A stretch of 64,000 nt of DNA from Prochlorococcus marinus XMU1419 (GTDB lineage: Bacteria > Cyanobacteriota > Cyanobacteriia > PCC-6307 > Cyanobiaceae). Shown one piece after another: positions 56,238-64,000 of this stretch; the first letter of the stretch is position 1; each line of letters opens with the position of its first letter. The stretch lies in assembly GCF_017695955.1 (NCBI RefSeq), contig NZ_JAAORO010000001.1:1-64000 (forward strand), in the 5' to 3' direction. The notes beneath the pieces are model-generated. The model did not search any database and was not told the origin of the DNA. It saw only the letters and a program-made list of their open reading frames with translations. A program made the translations under genes and the position numbers.

Positions 56238-57221
56238 GTGCTTTATTTAAATAGTTTAGTGAAGAAAAGAATTGGATTAGGTACTTGGTCGTGGGGGAAT
56301 AAGTTTTTTTGGAATTATCAATCTAAAAATGACGATGATCTACGTGAGACATATAATGAAGCTTTACAAAGGGGTTTTAATCTAATTGATACTGCAGATT
56401 CTTACGGAACTGGGAATCTTCAGGGTAGAAGTGAATTTTTGATAGGCAAATTTTTACTAAATACTCCCTCTGCAAAGAAAAAAAGAATTCAAGTAGCAAC
56501 TAAACTTGCGCCTTATCCTTGGAGAATCGGTGAAAGAGGTTTTAATAAACCTTTTTTGAAAAGTTTAGAAAGACTCAATAACAAATTAGATATAGTGCAA
56601 TTACATTGGTCAACTGCAAAATATTATCCTTGGCAGGAATTAGGGCTTTTGAATAATCTTTGCGATTTAAAAGATCAAGGCTTTGATTTTCAAATCGGCT
56701 TATCAAATATAGGCCCTAAAAGATTGAAGAAATTAATAAATTTCTTAGCCAAAAGAGATCAGAGCATAAAAAGTGTTCAGATACAGTTTTCTTTGCTTGC
56801 TCCCGATTTAGGAAAACAATATCAGGTAAAAAAAATTTGCGAAGAACATAATATTGATTTCTTTGCTTATAGTCCTTTGTCTTTTGGAATACTTTGTATT
56901 GATCCAGATCAAGAAGAAGATAAAGAAAAAAGTTTTATTCGTAATGCTTTATTTGAAAACTATAAAAAACCAACATATGAATTGCGGAGGTGTCTAAAAA
57001 GAATTGCGTATCAAAGATCAGTTTCCCAAGCGCAAGTAGCAATTAATTGGTGTTGTTATCAAGGAACTATTCCAATCGTTGGAATGCGCAATAAATCTCA
57101 AGTCATAGATATATCGAATGTATTTAATTGGAATTTAAATAAAAATGAATTTAAAGTACTTCAGGAATCTTCAAAAAAATGTTTAAAAAAAATGCCGAAA
57201 AATCCTTTTTCGAGTAATTAA
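56238..57221 (+). CDS. Aldo/keto reductase
   Basis: The 327-residue protein fits the NADPH-dependent aldo/keto reductase barrel. It has RIGLGTWSWGN at the N-terminus, NLIDTADSYGTGNLQGRSEFLIGKFL with the catalytic Asp and Tyr, ATKLAPYPWRIG with the lysine, and LDIVQLHWS with the histidine. The C-terminal coenzyme part includes IPIVGMRNKSQVIDI. Homologues are common in cyanobacteria and plants; the physiological substrate is not known. A GTG at 56238 gives MLYLNSLVKKRIG; a GTG at 56259 is a less complete alternative. Its stop is followed by a 45-codon minus-strand ORF. Confidence 0.9.
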   Translation: MLYLNSLVKKRIGLGTWSWGNKFFWNYQSKNDDDLRETYNEALQRGFNLIDTADSYGTGNLQGRSEFLIGKFLLNTPSAKKKRIQVATKLAPYPWRIGERGFNKPFLKSLERLNNKLDIVQLHWSTAKYYPWQELGLLNNLCDLKDQGFDFQIGLSNIGPKRLKKLINFLAKRDQSIKSVQIQFSLLAPDLGKQYQVKKICEEHNIDFFAYSPLSFGILCIDPDQEEDKEKSFIRNALFENYKKPTYELRRCLKRIAYQRSVSQAQVAINWCCYQGTIPIVGMRNKSQVIDISNVFNWNLNKNEFKVLQESSKKCLKKMPKNPFSSN

Positions 57222-57228
57222 TTAATTT

Positions 57229-57366
57229 TTAGCTAGATGTTTTCTTATTTTTTTTTATTTGAAAACTATTATTCCATAGTTCATTAGGAAATTTTTCACC
57301 AGTGAATCTAATAACTTTTGGTTTGAGATTTATTATCAAGTAATTTAAATTTTTTTTAGATTCCAT
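57229..57366 (-). CDS. Small basic ORF (45 aa), possible gene
   Basis: On the minus strand an ATG at 57366 opens 45 codons ending at 57229: MESKKNLNYLIINLKPKVIR, then FTGEKFPNELWNNSFQIKK and a basic end. The composition (Trp, Gly, Pro, Phe in a plausible mix) is more protein-like than the flanking AT-rich DNA. No ribosome-binding site or domain is seen. It lies downstream of ssrA on the same strand, past the ssrA terminator. It is weakly supported without conservation data. Confidence 0.4.
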   Translation of the reverse strand: MESKKNLNYLIINLKPKVIRFTGEKFPNELWNNSFQIKKNKKTSS

Positions 57367-57522
57367 TTTGCAAGATTGAATTTTTTTTATAAGATAAAAT
57401 AATTTAAAACTTATCTTCGCAGTATTTATACTTAAAAAATTAAAAAAATTCTTTTTAATACAAGTAATTGCAGCAATATTTACAAACTAATAAATTATCT
57501 ACTACAACTTCTTAGTTATTTA

Positions 57523-57547
57523 AAAAAGTGGAGTCCTTCCAGACTCC
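57523..57547 (-). terminator. Terminator of ssrA
   Basis: On the minus strand GGAGTC (57547-57542), loop TGGAAG, and GACTCC (57535-57530) form a 6-bp stem followed by ACTTTTTT (57529-57522). It lies at the 3' end of the tmRNA coding piece. Confidence 0.75.
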
Positions 57548-57549
57548 TT

Positions 57550-57800
57550 GTATCATTTGGTTGATAAGGCTGATATAACCCCATCTCCTTTAGGATCAAG
57601 CAGCAACTGGTGCTGTTTGACGGGAGAAACTAACGATTTTGTTAGCATTTGTGTTTTTGCTCTAACCGAGCAGGCTTCAGTCACCTTCCTTATGCCCCGT
57701 CGAAACCATTACAACCCCAAATAGTGGAGTTGAGCGGAATCGAACCGCTGTCCGAAACATCGGTTGAGATCACCTAGTCCAATTGGACATTTATATTCTG
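57550..57800 (-). ncRNA. ssrA: tmRNA, permuted two-piece form
   Basis: tmRNA rescues stalled ribosomes and tags the product. Read on the minus strand, the acceptor piece comes first: T-loop GGTTCGATTCC then CAACTCCA, ending at discriminator A57725. After a six-base spacer (57724-57719) the coding piece begins GGGGTTGTAATGG (from 57718). Bases GGGGTTG pair with CAACTCC with a G-U at the third pair, the alanine identity element. The tag frame runs 57646-57596 and gives ANKIVSFSRQTAPVAA then TGA. The CCA end is not encoded. The outer boundaries are estimates. This permuted order is known for Prochlorococcus and marine Synechococcus. Confidence 0.93.
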
Positions 57801-57846
57801 ACAGGCAAAATGAGTATTGAATAGTTTTTTTAAGTTTTTATCTTAT

Positions 57847-58971
57847 ATGAATGTAGTGGCATCAGCTCCAGAGGGACTAGAGAAATATTTAGCTAAAGAA
57901 ATTTCAAATTTAGGCGGCTTTAATATTAATACTCATAAAAGATTTGTTAATTTTGAATGTGATTTTGAAACTTTCTATAGAGTTCATTTTTATTGCAGAT
58001 TAGCGTTTCGTTTTTATAGAGAAATTACCAGTTTTAATTGCTATGACAAGCAATCTTTATACGAAGGGGTTAGAGATTCATTTGATTGGTTAAGTTGGTT
58101 GCATTATAAAAAAACGTTTAATGTTCAAGTAACAGGGAGAACATCTTCTTTAAGTCATACACATTTCACTGCTCTTGAAGTTAAAAATTCCATAACTGAT
58201 TTACAAAAGGCAGTTTGGAATAAAAGATCCAATATTTCCTTAGAAAATCCTGATTTTATCATTCACCTTCATTTAAATAATCATAAAGCAATTATCAGTC
58301 TTCAAAGCACTGTGGAAAGCTTACACAAAAGAGGATATAGACCCGCAGTTGGAAATGCCCCATTAAAAGAAAATTTAGCTTCTGGATTGATAAATATGAC
58401 TCAATGGAATGGCAAAGTCCCTTTAATTGATTTTATGTGCGGCTCAGGAACTTTTTTAATTGAGGCAGTTAACCAATTTCTTGAAGTTCCTATTAATATG
58501 GATCAAGTATATCTTTTTGAGAATTGGTTGGACTTTAGGAGGGATATTTATCTTAATGAAAAAAGTAAGGCAAAAAATAAAATTATAGATTATGACAAAT
58601 TACCAACAATCATAGGCTGTGAAATTAATAAAAAGGTTTTTGAACAGGCGAAAGTAAATATATCATTGGCTGGACTTGAAAATTATATTGAACTTATAAA
58701 TAATGATTTTTTAGAACTAAAATTAAAATGTAAACCAGGGATCATACTGTGTAATCCTCCATATGGCAAAAAATTAGGCGATGAAAATGAATTGATCTGT
58801 TTGTATGAGCAAATGGGAGTCTTCTTAAAGAATAATTTTTCAGGTTGGGAATTTTGGTTGCTAAGTGGAAATCCAAAACTAACAAAATATTTGAAAATGA
58901 AATCTTCATTGAAAATTCCTGTTAGCAATGGTGGAATAGATTGTAGATGGATAAAGTATTTAATAAGATAA
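57847..58971 (+). CDS. RNA (guanine-N2) methyltransferase, RlmL/YpsC type
   Basis: From ATG 57847 this is 374 residues: an N-terminal THUMP-containing region (residues about 1-160, with FYRVHFYCRLAFRFYREI) and a SAM-dependent methyltransferase domain. The SAM motif is IDFMCGSGTFLIEA, and the catalytic motif IILCNPPYGKKLGDE contains NPPY. The architecture matches RlmL N-terminal and YpsC proteins, which make m2G in 23S rRNA; an equivalent tRNA enzyme cannot be ruled out. The frame is open back to TTG 57817, but the ATG gives the family-like start MNVVASAPEGLEKYL. It is divergent from ssrA. Confidence 0.88.
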   Translation: MNVVASAPEGLEKYLAKEISNLGGFNINTHKRFVNFECDFETFYRVHFYCRLAFRFYREITSFNCYDKQSLYEGVRDSFDWLSWLHYKKTFNVQVTGRTSSLSHTHFTALEVKNSITDLQKAVWNKRSNISLENPDFIIHLHLNNHKAIISLQSTVESLHKRGYRPAVGNAPLKENLASGLINMTQWNGKVPLIDFMCGSGTFLIEAVNQFLEVPINMDQVYLFENWLDFRRDIYLNEKSKAKNKIIDYDKLPTIIGCEINKKVFEQAKVNISLAGLENYIELINNDFLELKLKCKPGIILCNPPYGKKLGDENELICLYEQMGVFLKNNFSGWEFWLLSGNPKLTKYLKMKSSLKIPVSNGGIDCRWIKYLIR

Positions 58972-58972
58972 T

Positions 58973-59374
58973 TTATTTTTTGCCTAAAACAGCCTTTGTT
59001 GTCTTGCCTAAACCCTCTAATGTTTGAGGAAGGTAAGGTCCTTTAGCTAATTTTCCTCCAAGCTTCAAACTTAAGCCTGCAAGAAATAAATCGATAAATA
59101 TTATCAGTAATAAATTATATTCAATATTCCAGTTATTATATTTCGTAAGAAAAAGATAAAAAATAATATGGATGCAAATTAGTACTGATAATAATAATGT
59201 GCTGCCAATTGCCAAAAATATTCCACCACTAATTAATCTTCTTTTTTCTCTATCTACTTCTTGAAGAGCTATTCTTACATGCAGATCCATTACTGAACTT
59301 GCGATCGCTGAAATTCTTGAAGCAGTATTTGCAAAGTTTTTACTTTTTGGTTTTTCCATATTATTTTCTGCCAC
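58973..59374 (-). CDS. Phage-holin-III / YqjE-like membrane protein
   Basis: The 133-residue protein has a helical N-terminal part (SRISAIASSVMDLHVRIALQEVDREKRRL) and two spans (about 50-74 and 85-107), the pattern of the Phage_holin_3_6 family, which includes E. coli YqjE. Despite the name it is not phage-derived here. It overlaps by 14 bp the upstream YqjD-like gene; the pairing of YqjD- and YqjE-like genes is common in bacteria. E. coli YqjD is a ribosome-associated inner-membrane protein, so a link to stress or ribosome anchoring is possible. Confidence 0.72.
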   Translation of the reverse strand: MAENNMEKPKSKNFANTASRISAIASSVMDLHVRIALQEVDREKRRLISGGIFLAIGSTLLLSVLICIHIIFYLFLTKYNNWNIEYNLLLIIFIDLFLAGLSLKLGGKLAKGPYLPQTLEGLGKTTKAVLGKK

Positions 59375-59822
59375 TATTTAGGAGAGTACCTATTAGTAAA
59401 CCAATACCAGCTGCAATAGCAATAGATAATAGTGGTTTTTTTCTTATTGGACTTTCTATTTTTGGTCTAAGAGTATTGTTAAGTTCTTCTAATAACTCTT
59501 CTAATTGACTTTCGATAGGTTCAATTTTTTCTGATATCTCCCAATTGTTTTCTCTTATTGAATCAATGATTTCAAATAGTTGGCGTTTTGTTCCAATTGC
59601 AGAGGTTCCACTATGGCTAGAAATTACTTCAACTAAATCATCAATACTCCCTTTTGTGGCGTCAAGGGTTTGTTGTGCAATGGTAGGCCACTTTTCTTTT
59701 ATTAAAGGTATTAAACTATCAATTTTTTCAAGTAACCATTTTTCAGAGATAACTTCTTGTTCAGGAAGTTCAGAGTTATCTTCTTTCTCTTCTACTTCTT
59801 TGGGAGGATGGTAAGTCTCCAT
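59361..59822 (-). CDS. DUF883/YqjD-like tail-anchored protein
   Basis: The 153-residue protein is acidic and helical for most of its length (PKEVEEKEDNSELPEQ, then DSIRENNWEISEKIEPIESQ) and ends in a short membrane anchor with a glycine pattern (SIAIAAGIGLLIGTLL, about 131-147). This resembles the YqjD/ElaB/DUF883 type, though those are usually shorter and basic at the end. It overlaps the YqjE-like gene by 14 bp on the same strand, so the two are probably translated together. The start at 59822 is an ATG. Function not established. Confidence 0.68.
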   Translation of the reverse strand: METYHPPKEVEEKEDNSELPEQEVISEKWLLEKIDSLIPLIKEKWPTIAQQTLDATKGSIDDLVEVISSHSGTSAIGTKRQLFEIIDSIRENNWEISEKIEPIESQLEELLEELNNTLRPKIESPIRKKPLLSIAIAAGIGLLIGTLLNSGRK

Positions 59823-60009
59823 TTTTTATACTTGTTTATTTAAGATTAGACCCTATTTTATTGATTTGGAACCCTTATCTAAAGAATTGTGCGATTTATA
59901 TAAAATAAAAACATATAAAAGTTTATTTACATTTTATTTATCTACGCTGTTCTGCAAGAAGGTTTTGTTAAGCTATTACTGAATTTATTAAAAGAGTTTA
60001 AATTTCATC

Positions 60010-60147
60010 ATGAATATTACATTTGCATCATTAATTTTTGCATCTCGCACAATCCCTACAGATTTTGGATTAATAGCTGCTGCTATCGCTGGAGCTGGAA
60101 GTTTGCTATTCATTGCTTTAAGATTTGTTCCTGACGCAAGTAATTAA
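60010..60147 (+). CDS. Single-span membrane peptide (45 aa), unknown
   Basis: ATG 60010 opens 45 codons: a polar lead (MNITFASLIFASRTIPTDFG), then one strong span (LIAAAIAGAGSLLFIALRFV, residues 21-40) and a short tail PDASN. The size and form resemble the very small subunits of photosystem or NDH-1 complexes. I compared it in memory with PsaM, PsbX, PsbZ, Psb30, PetM and PetN and found no match. The alanine/glycine-rich span and clean start make it likely to be a real gene. It is separated by 82 bp from the next gene. Confidence 0.65.
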   Translation: MNITFASLIFASRTIPTDFGLIAAAIAGAGSLLFIALRFVPDASN

Positions 60148-60229
60148 ATAACGGGAACATCTTTGAGAAGATATATCTTTATCTCAACTATGTTTTGAAA
60201 ATAGATTCGATTTATTTATCAATTAAATA

Positions 60230-60592
60230 ATGAATAAATGGGTTTTGCTTGAACATAAAGTTTATTCTGATAACTCTTTTGATATTCATTTTGATTTTCT
60301 TGTTGAAAATGGAATAGATTGTTTAACTTGGAAATTTTTAAAACTACCTTTATTAAATCAAGCTCCTATAGAAATTTCTAAGCAGCCAAACCATAGACTT
60401 GTTTGGCTGTCCAGGATAGACCATGAACTTTCTGACAATAGAGGGTTTGTAAAAAGAATTGATCATGGAATATTTAAAAACGTTTCTAATAAATTGGATC
60501 CTGAATTTTATCGTTTCATATTGGATGGTAAACTTCTTTCTGGTTTATTTGAAATTTCGGCTAATTCTTGTAAATTGAGCAAAAATTATTAA
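60230..60592 (+). CDS. LigD 3'-phosphoesterase-like domain protein
   Basis: The 120-residue protein resembles the DNA ligase D phosphoesterase domain. WVLLEHKVYSDNSFDIHFDFL corresponds to the family's EHxx...HYDFRLE start, with the His-Phe-Asp-Phe pattern (HFDF) kept but the following Arg replaced. DCLTWKFLKLP matches the LKSWAVPKGP segment, and NRGFVKRIDHGIF resembles the GxVxIWDxGxY strand. Loss of the conserved arginine suggests weak or changed catalysis. No ligase or Ku gene is near. It lies directly upstream of smc, a chromosome-maintenance gene, with an 84-bp gap. Confidence 0.55.
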   Translation: MNKWVLLEHKVYSDNSFDIHFDFLVENGIDCLTWKFLKLPLLNQAPIEISKQPNHRLVWLSRIDHELSDNRGFVKRIDHGIFKNVSNKLDPEFYRFILDGKLLSGLFEISANSCKLSKNY

Positions 60593-60676
60593 TATTCTTT
60601 TTATAAATAAACGTAATATTTCTATTGAGAATTTTTGCGAATTAGTTATGCTTACTTAGCTATATGAGACTTTAGA

Positions 60677-63600
60677 TTGGTACATATCAATCAGGTCGAG
60701 TTTGAAAATTTTAAATCTTTTGGGGGAAATGTAAAAATTCCTCTTGAAGAGGGTTTTACAGTGGTTACAGGTCCTAATGGTTCTGGGAAAAGTAATATTT
60801 TAGATGGAATTTTATTCTGTTTAGGTTTAGCTAATAGTAGAGGGATGAGGGCTGAAAGATTACCAGATCTAATAAATAACTCAAAAGTTAAAGAGGGTAA
60901 GTCATCAGAAACATCTGTATCGGTAAAATTTAATATTCAAGATTGGTCTCCCAGAGAGGACCTTCCGCCTTTGGAACTAGAAGAAGAAGAAATTGCCCTT
61001 AATAAAGCTCAAAAAGAATGGGTAGTTTCTAGAAAATTAAGGCTTATGCCAGGTGGTTCTTATGCTTCTACTTATACTTCTGATGGAAAACAATGTACCT
61101 TGCAACAAATACAGAGAATATTAAGAGATATTAGTGTTGATCCTGAGGGCAGCAATGTAGTTATGCAGGGTGATGTCACAAGAATAGTATCAATGAATAA
61201 TAAGGAGAGGAGAAATCTTATTGATGAATTAGCTGGAGTCGCACTTTTTGATACAAGAATAGAACAAACTAATTCAAAATTAAATGACGTTTTCGAAAGA
61301 CAAGAAAGATGTGAAATTTTAGAAAATGAATTGCAATCTAATAAGAATAAGCTTGAAAAAGAATGTGAAAAAGCAAAGCGATATAAAGAGTTAAAGGCAA
61401 AACTACTTCAAATAATAGAATTAGAGAAAGTTCTTATTTTTGATAAACAAGTTAAGTATGTTGAATCTATAGAAAAAAAAGAAAGTGAAATTGAAAAAAA
61501 TAAAATATTATTTAATAAACAAAAAGAATCTATTCATAAAGAAATATCAGTCTTAGAAGATGCTTTGAAAATACTGGTTGATGAGCTTAAGGAGAAAGGA
61601 GAGGATAAATTGATTAAAGTGAATTCTGATATTGGAAGTATTAACTCTAGCTTGCGAGAACTTGATAGGATATCAAGTTTGAATAAAGAAGAAGGTATTA
61701 ATTTACAAAAGCAGAGAGATGAAATTGCAATTTCTAAAAGGAATATTGAGACAGAAAAGATGAGACAAGAAAATTTTGATGATAATTTTTTAAATCAATT
61801 GAACTTGCAAATTGATGATTTAACTTTAAAACATAAACTATCCAGAAAAAAACTTTCTGATGCGGCTGGAGAATCTGGAGAATTCTCAAAACAAAGCATT
61901 AAATTAAATTCTGAGCTTGAAAGTATAAAAAATCAAATTAATCCTTTGGAAATAAAAAAAAGGAAAGTTGAAGAAGAAACTATTCAAAATAATATTCAAA
62001 AAGATGAGATATTATCTCAGATTGACGCCTTAGAGTTAGAAAAGCAGAAACTTTTTGAGGGAAATCAAAGAAAAAAAGAGATATCCGATACAAAGAATAA
62101 AAATTTGGCAAGTAATAGCTCAGACATTAATTCTTTGAAAAATGAAATTGATTTATTAAATAAAACTAAAATAAGGCTAAACGATGAGCAATTAAGGCTT
62201 GAAAAGAATTTATCTAGATCTGAAAGTAGAAAGGAGGCTTTAAATGAATCCAGAGGATCGTATGCTCTCAGAATTCTTTTAGAGGGAGGGTTAGAGGGTA
62301 TACATGGTTATGTAGCTCAACTTGGAGAGGTCAGTGAGAAAAATAGATATGCATTAGAAATTGCTGCTGGAAATAGGCTTGGACAAATTGTTGTTGATAA
62401 TGATCATATTGCAGCAAAAGCAATTGAAATTCTTAAAAAAAAGAAAGCAGGAAGATTAACTTTCTTACCTTTAAATAGAATTAAAAGTCAAAATAAGAAT
62501 TATGCAATTTCAAGATTTGAAAATAATAGGGAGAATGGATTTATTGATAAAGCTATTAATCTAATTACTTTTGATGAAGTCTACTCAGATGTTTTTCGAT
62601 ATGTTTTTGGAGATACTTTGGTTTTTTCAGACTTATCCTCAGCTAGGCTATCCAAACAAAAAAATAGGTTGGTAACCTTAAGTGGTGAATTATTAGAAGC
62701 AAGTGGTGCTATTACAGGAGGCAGTAAGTTAAATAAAGATTTGGCTTATAGGTTTGGAATTAATAATGATATTGATGATTCAAGTCCTATAAAAGAAAGA
62801 TTATTAATTATCGAAGAAGCTTTAAAAGAGTCAAATAATGATTTGATAATAAAAAATAATAGACTTAGTAAATTAAATTCTTACCGCAGTCAAATAATTG
62901 AGGATTGTGCCTCAATTAATAAAGAAATTGAAGTAAATCAGGATTCTCTTAAGGCTTTCTCGCAAAGAATTGAGGATTGTAAATCGAGATTAAATAAACT
63001 TGATACTGCTAATAATTTATTAGTTAAAGAATTAGATCATTTAAAAAAAGAATTGAAGCCTTACCACGATAAGTTTGATCAACTGCAAACCATTCAAAAG
63101 GCTTATTGTGAAAAAAATAAAAAATCATCATTAATAGATTTCAATAATGATTTTAATAATCTTGATAAGAAACTTGAATTACTTATTAAGGAGAAAGACA
63201 CATTACTAGAAAAGAAAAATCAATTTGCTTTAAATAAAGAGCGTATTAAAAATTCATTAGAAATTATATTATTACAAGAAAAAAACTTGCAGGAATCTAT
63301 CAAAGAACTTGCAATCGCTCATAGTCAATGGATAGAGAAAAGAGATAAATTTACAAAAGAGCTTTTAGTTCTCGATAATCAAAAAAAATCTCTTGAGAAT
63401 GATCTAGGTTTGTTGAGAAGGAAAAGAGATGAATTAAATACTTCAATTTCAAATAAAAGACAAGAATATAACAACTATTTACTGAAGCTTGAATATCTTG
63501 AAAGGGATATGCATACTCTTAAAGAAGAGATGAGAAGTGAAAAAATAAAATTAGAAAATTATAAAAAAGATCTTCCTAACCCTGCCCCTAAGTTTGGAGA

Positions 63601-64000
63601 ACATGAAGGGAAGACTCTTGAATCTTTGCAATCAGAAATATCGATCATAAATGGAAACTTACAAAGCTTAGAACCGGTTAATATGTTAGCTCTTGATGAA
63701 TTAGAAGAATTAATTGAGAGATTAAATGGTCTGAGAGAAAAATTAGAAATTTTATCTAATGAAAGATCTGAATTATTACTGAGAATAGAAACTGTATCGA
63801 CTATGCGTCAGGAGGCTTTTATGCAAGCATTTGTAGAAGTTGATAAACACTTTAGAGAAATTTTTGCAAATCTATCTGATGGAGATGGCTTCCTCCAACT
63901 TGAAAATCCTAATTCTCCTTTGGAAGGAGGATTAACTTTAGTAGCCCATCCTAAGGGGAAAAATGTTAGAAGATTAGCCTCTATGTCAGGTGGTGAAAAA
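60677..64000 (+). CDS. smc: Chromosome partition protein SMC (3' end beyond window)
   Basis: The first 1,108 codons are present and the frame is still open at the window edge. TTG 60677 starts MVHINQVEFENFKSFGG, followed by Walker A GPNGSGKSN (32-40). Long heptad coiled coils flank a hinge near residues 515-690 (GSYALRILLEGGLEGIHGYV, then ALEIAAGNRLGQIVVDN, then TGGSKL). The ABC signature MSGGEK is at the very end (1103-1108), so only the Walker B region and the tail, perhaps 80-90 residues, are missing. SMC condenses and segregates the chromosome. The protein is about the usual 1,190 residues. Confidence 0.96.
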   Translation, partial: MVHINQVEFENFKSFGGNVKIPLEEGFTVVTGPNGSGKSNILDGILFCLGLANSRGMRAERLPDLINNSKVKEGKSSETSVSVKFNIQDWSPREDLPPLELEEEEIALNKAQKEWVVSRKLRLMPGGSYASTYTSDGKQCTLQQIQRILRDISVDPEGSNVVMQGDVTRIVSMNNKERRNLIDELAGVALFDTRIEQTNSKLNDVFERQERCEILENELQSNKNKLEKECEKAKRYKELKAKLLQIIELEKVLIFDKQVKYVESIEKKESEIEKNKILFNKQKESIHKEISVLEDALKILVDELKEKGEDKLIKVNSDIGSINSSLRELDRISSLNKEEGINLQKQRDEIAISKRNIETEKMRQENFDDNFLNQLNLQIDDLTLKHKLSRKKLSDAAGESGEFSKQSIKLNSELESIKNQINPLEIKKRKVEEETIQNNIQKDEILSQIDALELEKQKLFEGNQRKKEISDTKNKNLASNSSDINSLKNEIDLLNKTKIRLNDEQLRLEKNLSRSESRKEALNESRGSYALRILLEGGLEGIHGYVAQLGEVSEKNRYALEIAAGNRLGQIVVDNDHIAAKAIEILKKKKAGRLTFLPLNRIKSQNKNYAISRFENNRENGFIDKAINLITFDEVYSDVFRYVFGDTLVFSDLSSARLSKQKNRLVTLSGELLEASGAITGGSKLNKDLAYRFGINNDIDDSSPIKERLLIIEEALKESNNDLIIKNNRLSKLNSYRSQIIEDCASINKEIEVNQDSLKAFSQRIEDCKSRLNKLDTANNLLVKELDHLKKELKPYHDKFDQLQTIQKAYCEKNKKSSLIDFNNDFNNLDKKLELLIKEKDTLLEKKNQFALNKERIKNSLEIILLQEKNLQESIKELAIAHSQWIEKRDKFTKELLVLDNQKKSLENDLGLLRRKRDELNTSISNKRQEYNNYLLKLEYLERDMHTLKEEMRSEKIKLENYKKDLPNPAPKFGEHEGKTLESLQSEISIINGNLQSLEPVNMLALDELEELIERLNGLREKLEILSNERSELLLRIETVSTMRQEAFMQAFVEVDKHFREIFANLSDGDGFLQLENPNSPLEGGLTLVAHPKGKNVRRLASMSGGEK

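Noticed and set aside
58973-59374. Phage-holin-like gene as evidence of a prophage
   Set aside because: The family name is historical; the gene pairs with a DUF883-like gene and is surrounded by housekeeping genes.

Overview
The window looks like a piece of a high-light-adapted marine Prochlorococcus chromosome, starting at or beside the conventional origin. The supporting signs are very AT-rich DNA, tiny intergenic gaps, frequent TTG and GTG starts, and the order dnaN - PRC-barrel gene - purL - purF - topoisomerase A subunit. A permuted (two-piece) tmRNA encodes the tag ANKIVSFSRQTAPVAA, and there is a Flv1/Flv3 flavodiiron pair, an NADP-type gap2 and a Yfr2-like small RNA. All of these assignments come from reading the sequence; no database was searched.

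Layout. 1-5.9 kb: two DnaA-box-like 9-mers, then dnaN, a PRC-barrel gene, purL and purF. 5.9-10.2 kb (minus strand): type IIA topoisomerase A subunit, a TPR protein and queG. 10.3-16.8 kb (plus): a DUF502 membrane protein, nusB, ftsY with a perfect 30-bp minisatellite, a PP2C-type phosphatase, argH and a glycine-rich RRM protein. 16.8-21.4 kb: dus (minus), then msrB, grpE, dnaJ, a TusA-like gene and rsgA (plus). 21.3-24.0 kb (minus): ybaB, murB, murC. 24.2-30.3 kb: gap2, thiL, a lumenal cyclophilin, efp, accB, pdxA and an SDR-type epimerase. 30.3-34.8 kb: small membrane or secreted unknowns, an HNH nuclease, a half-length AbrB-type membrane protein, a class V aminotransferase and cbiD. 34.9-40.0 kb: guaA, a Cas4/RecB-like nuclease, two unknowns and a PBP2-type transpeptidase. 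40.0-45.4 kb (mostly minus): an FMN reductase, flv1 and flv3. Between flv1 and flv3 lie about 1.25 kb holding a probable Yfr2-family RNA, a 14-bp palindrome and a secreted glycine-zipper gene. 45.5-57.2 kb: alaS, speA, ndk, thiO, gatB, coaE, argJ, a ParA ATPase overlapping a small membrane gene, and an aldo/keto reductase. 57.2-64 kb: a 45-codon ORF, permuted ssrA, an rRNA methylase, a YqjE/YqjD-like pair, a 45-aa membrane peptide, a LigD-phosphoesterase-like gene and smc, which runs off the end.

Functionally this is mostly core housekeeping: replication and chromosome handling (dnaN, topoisomerase, parA, smc), purine synthesis (purL, purF, guaA), the proteostasis set (grpE, dnaJ, ssrA), translation and tRNA modification (efp, alaS, gatB, queG, dus), cell wall (murB, murC, PBP2), cofactors (thiL, thiO, pdxA, coaE, cbiD), and photosynthetic electron and carbon flow (gap2, flv1, flv3). 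Genome compaction shows in several convergent pairs whose 3' ends overlap. I saw no insertion sequence, prophage, CRISPR array or tRNA gene.

I did not find a clearly new multi-gene defence or metabolic system. The most unusual items are the minus-strand structured RNA between flv1 and flv3, the permuted tmRNA, the ftsY minisatellite, the start-codon hairpin before the 65-aa ORF near 32.27 kb, the parA overlap, and a few small unannotatable proteins.
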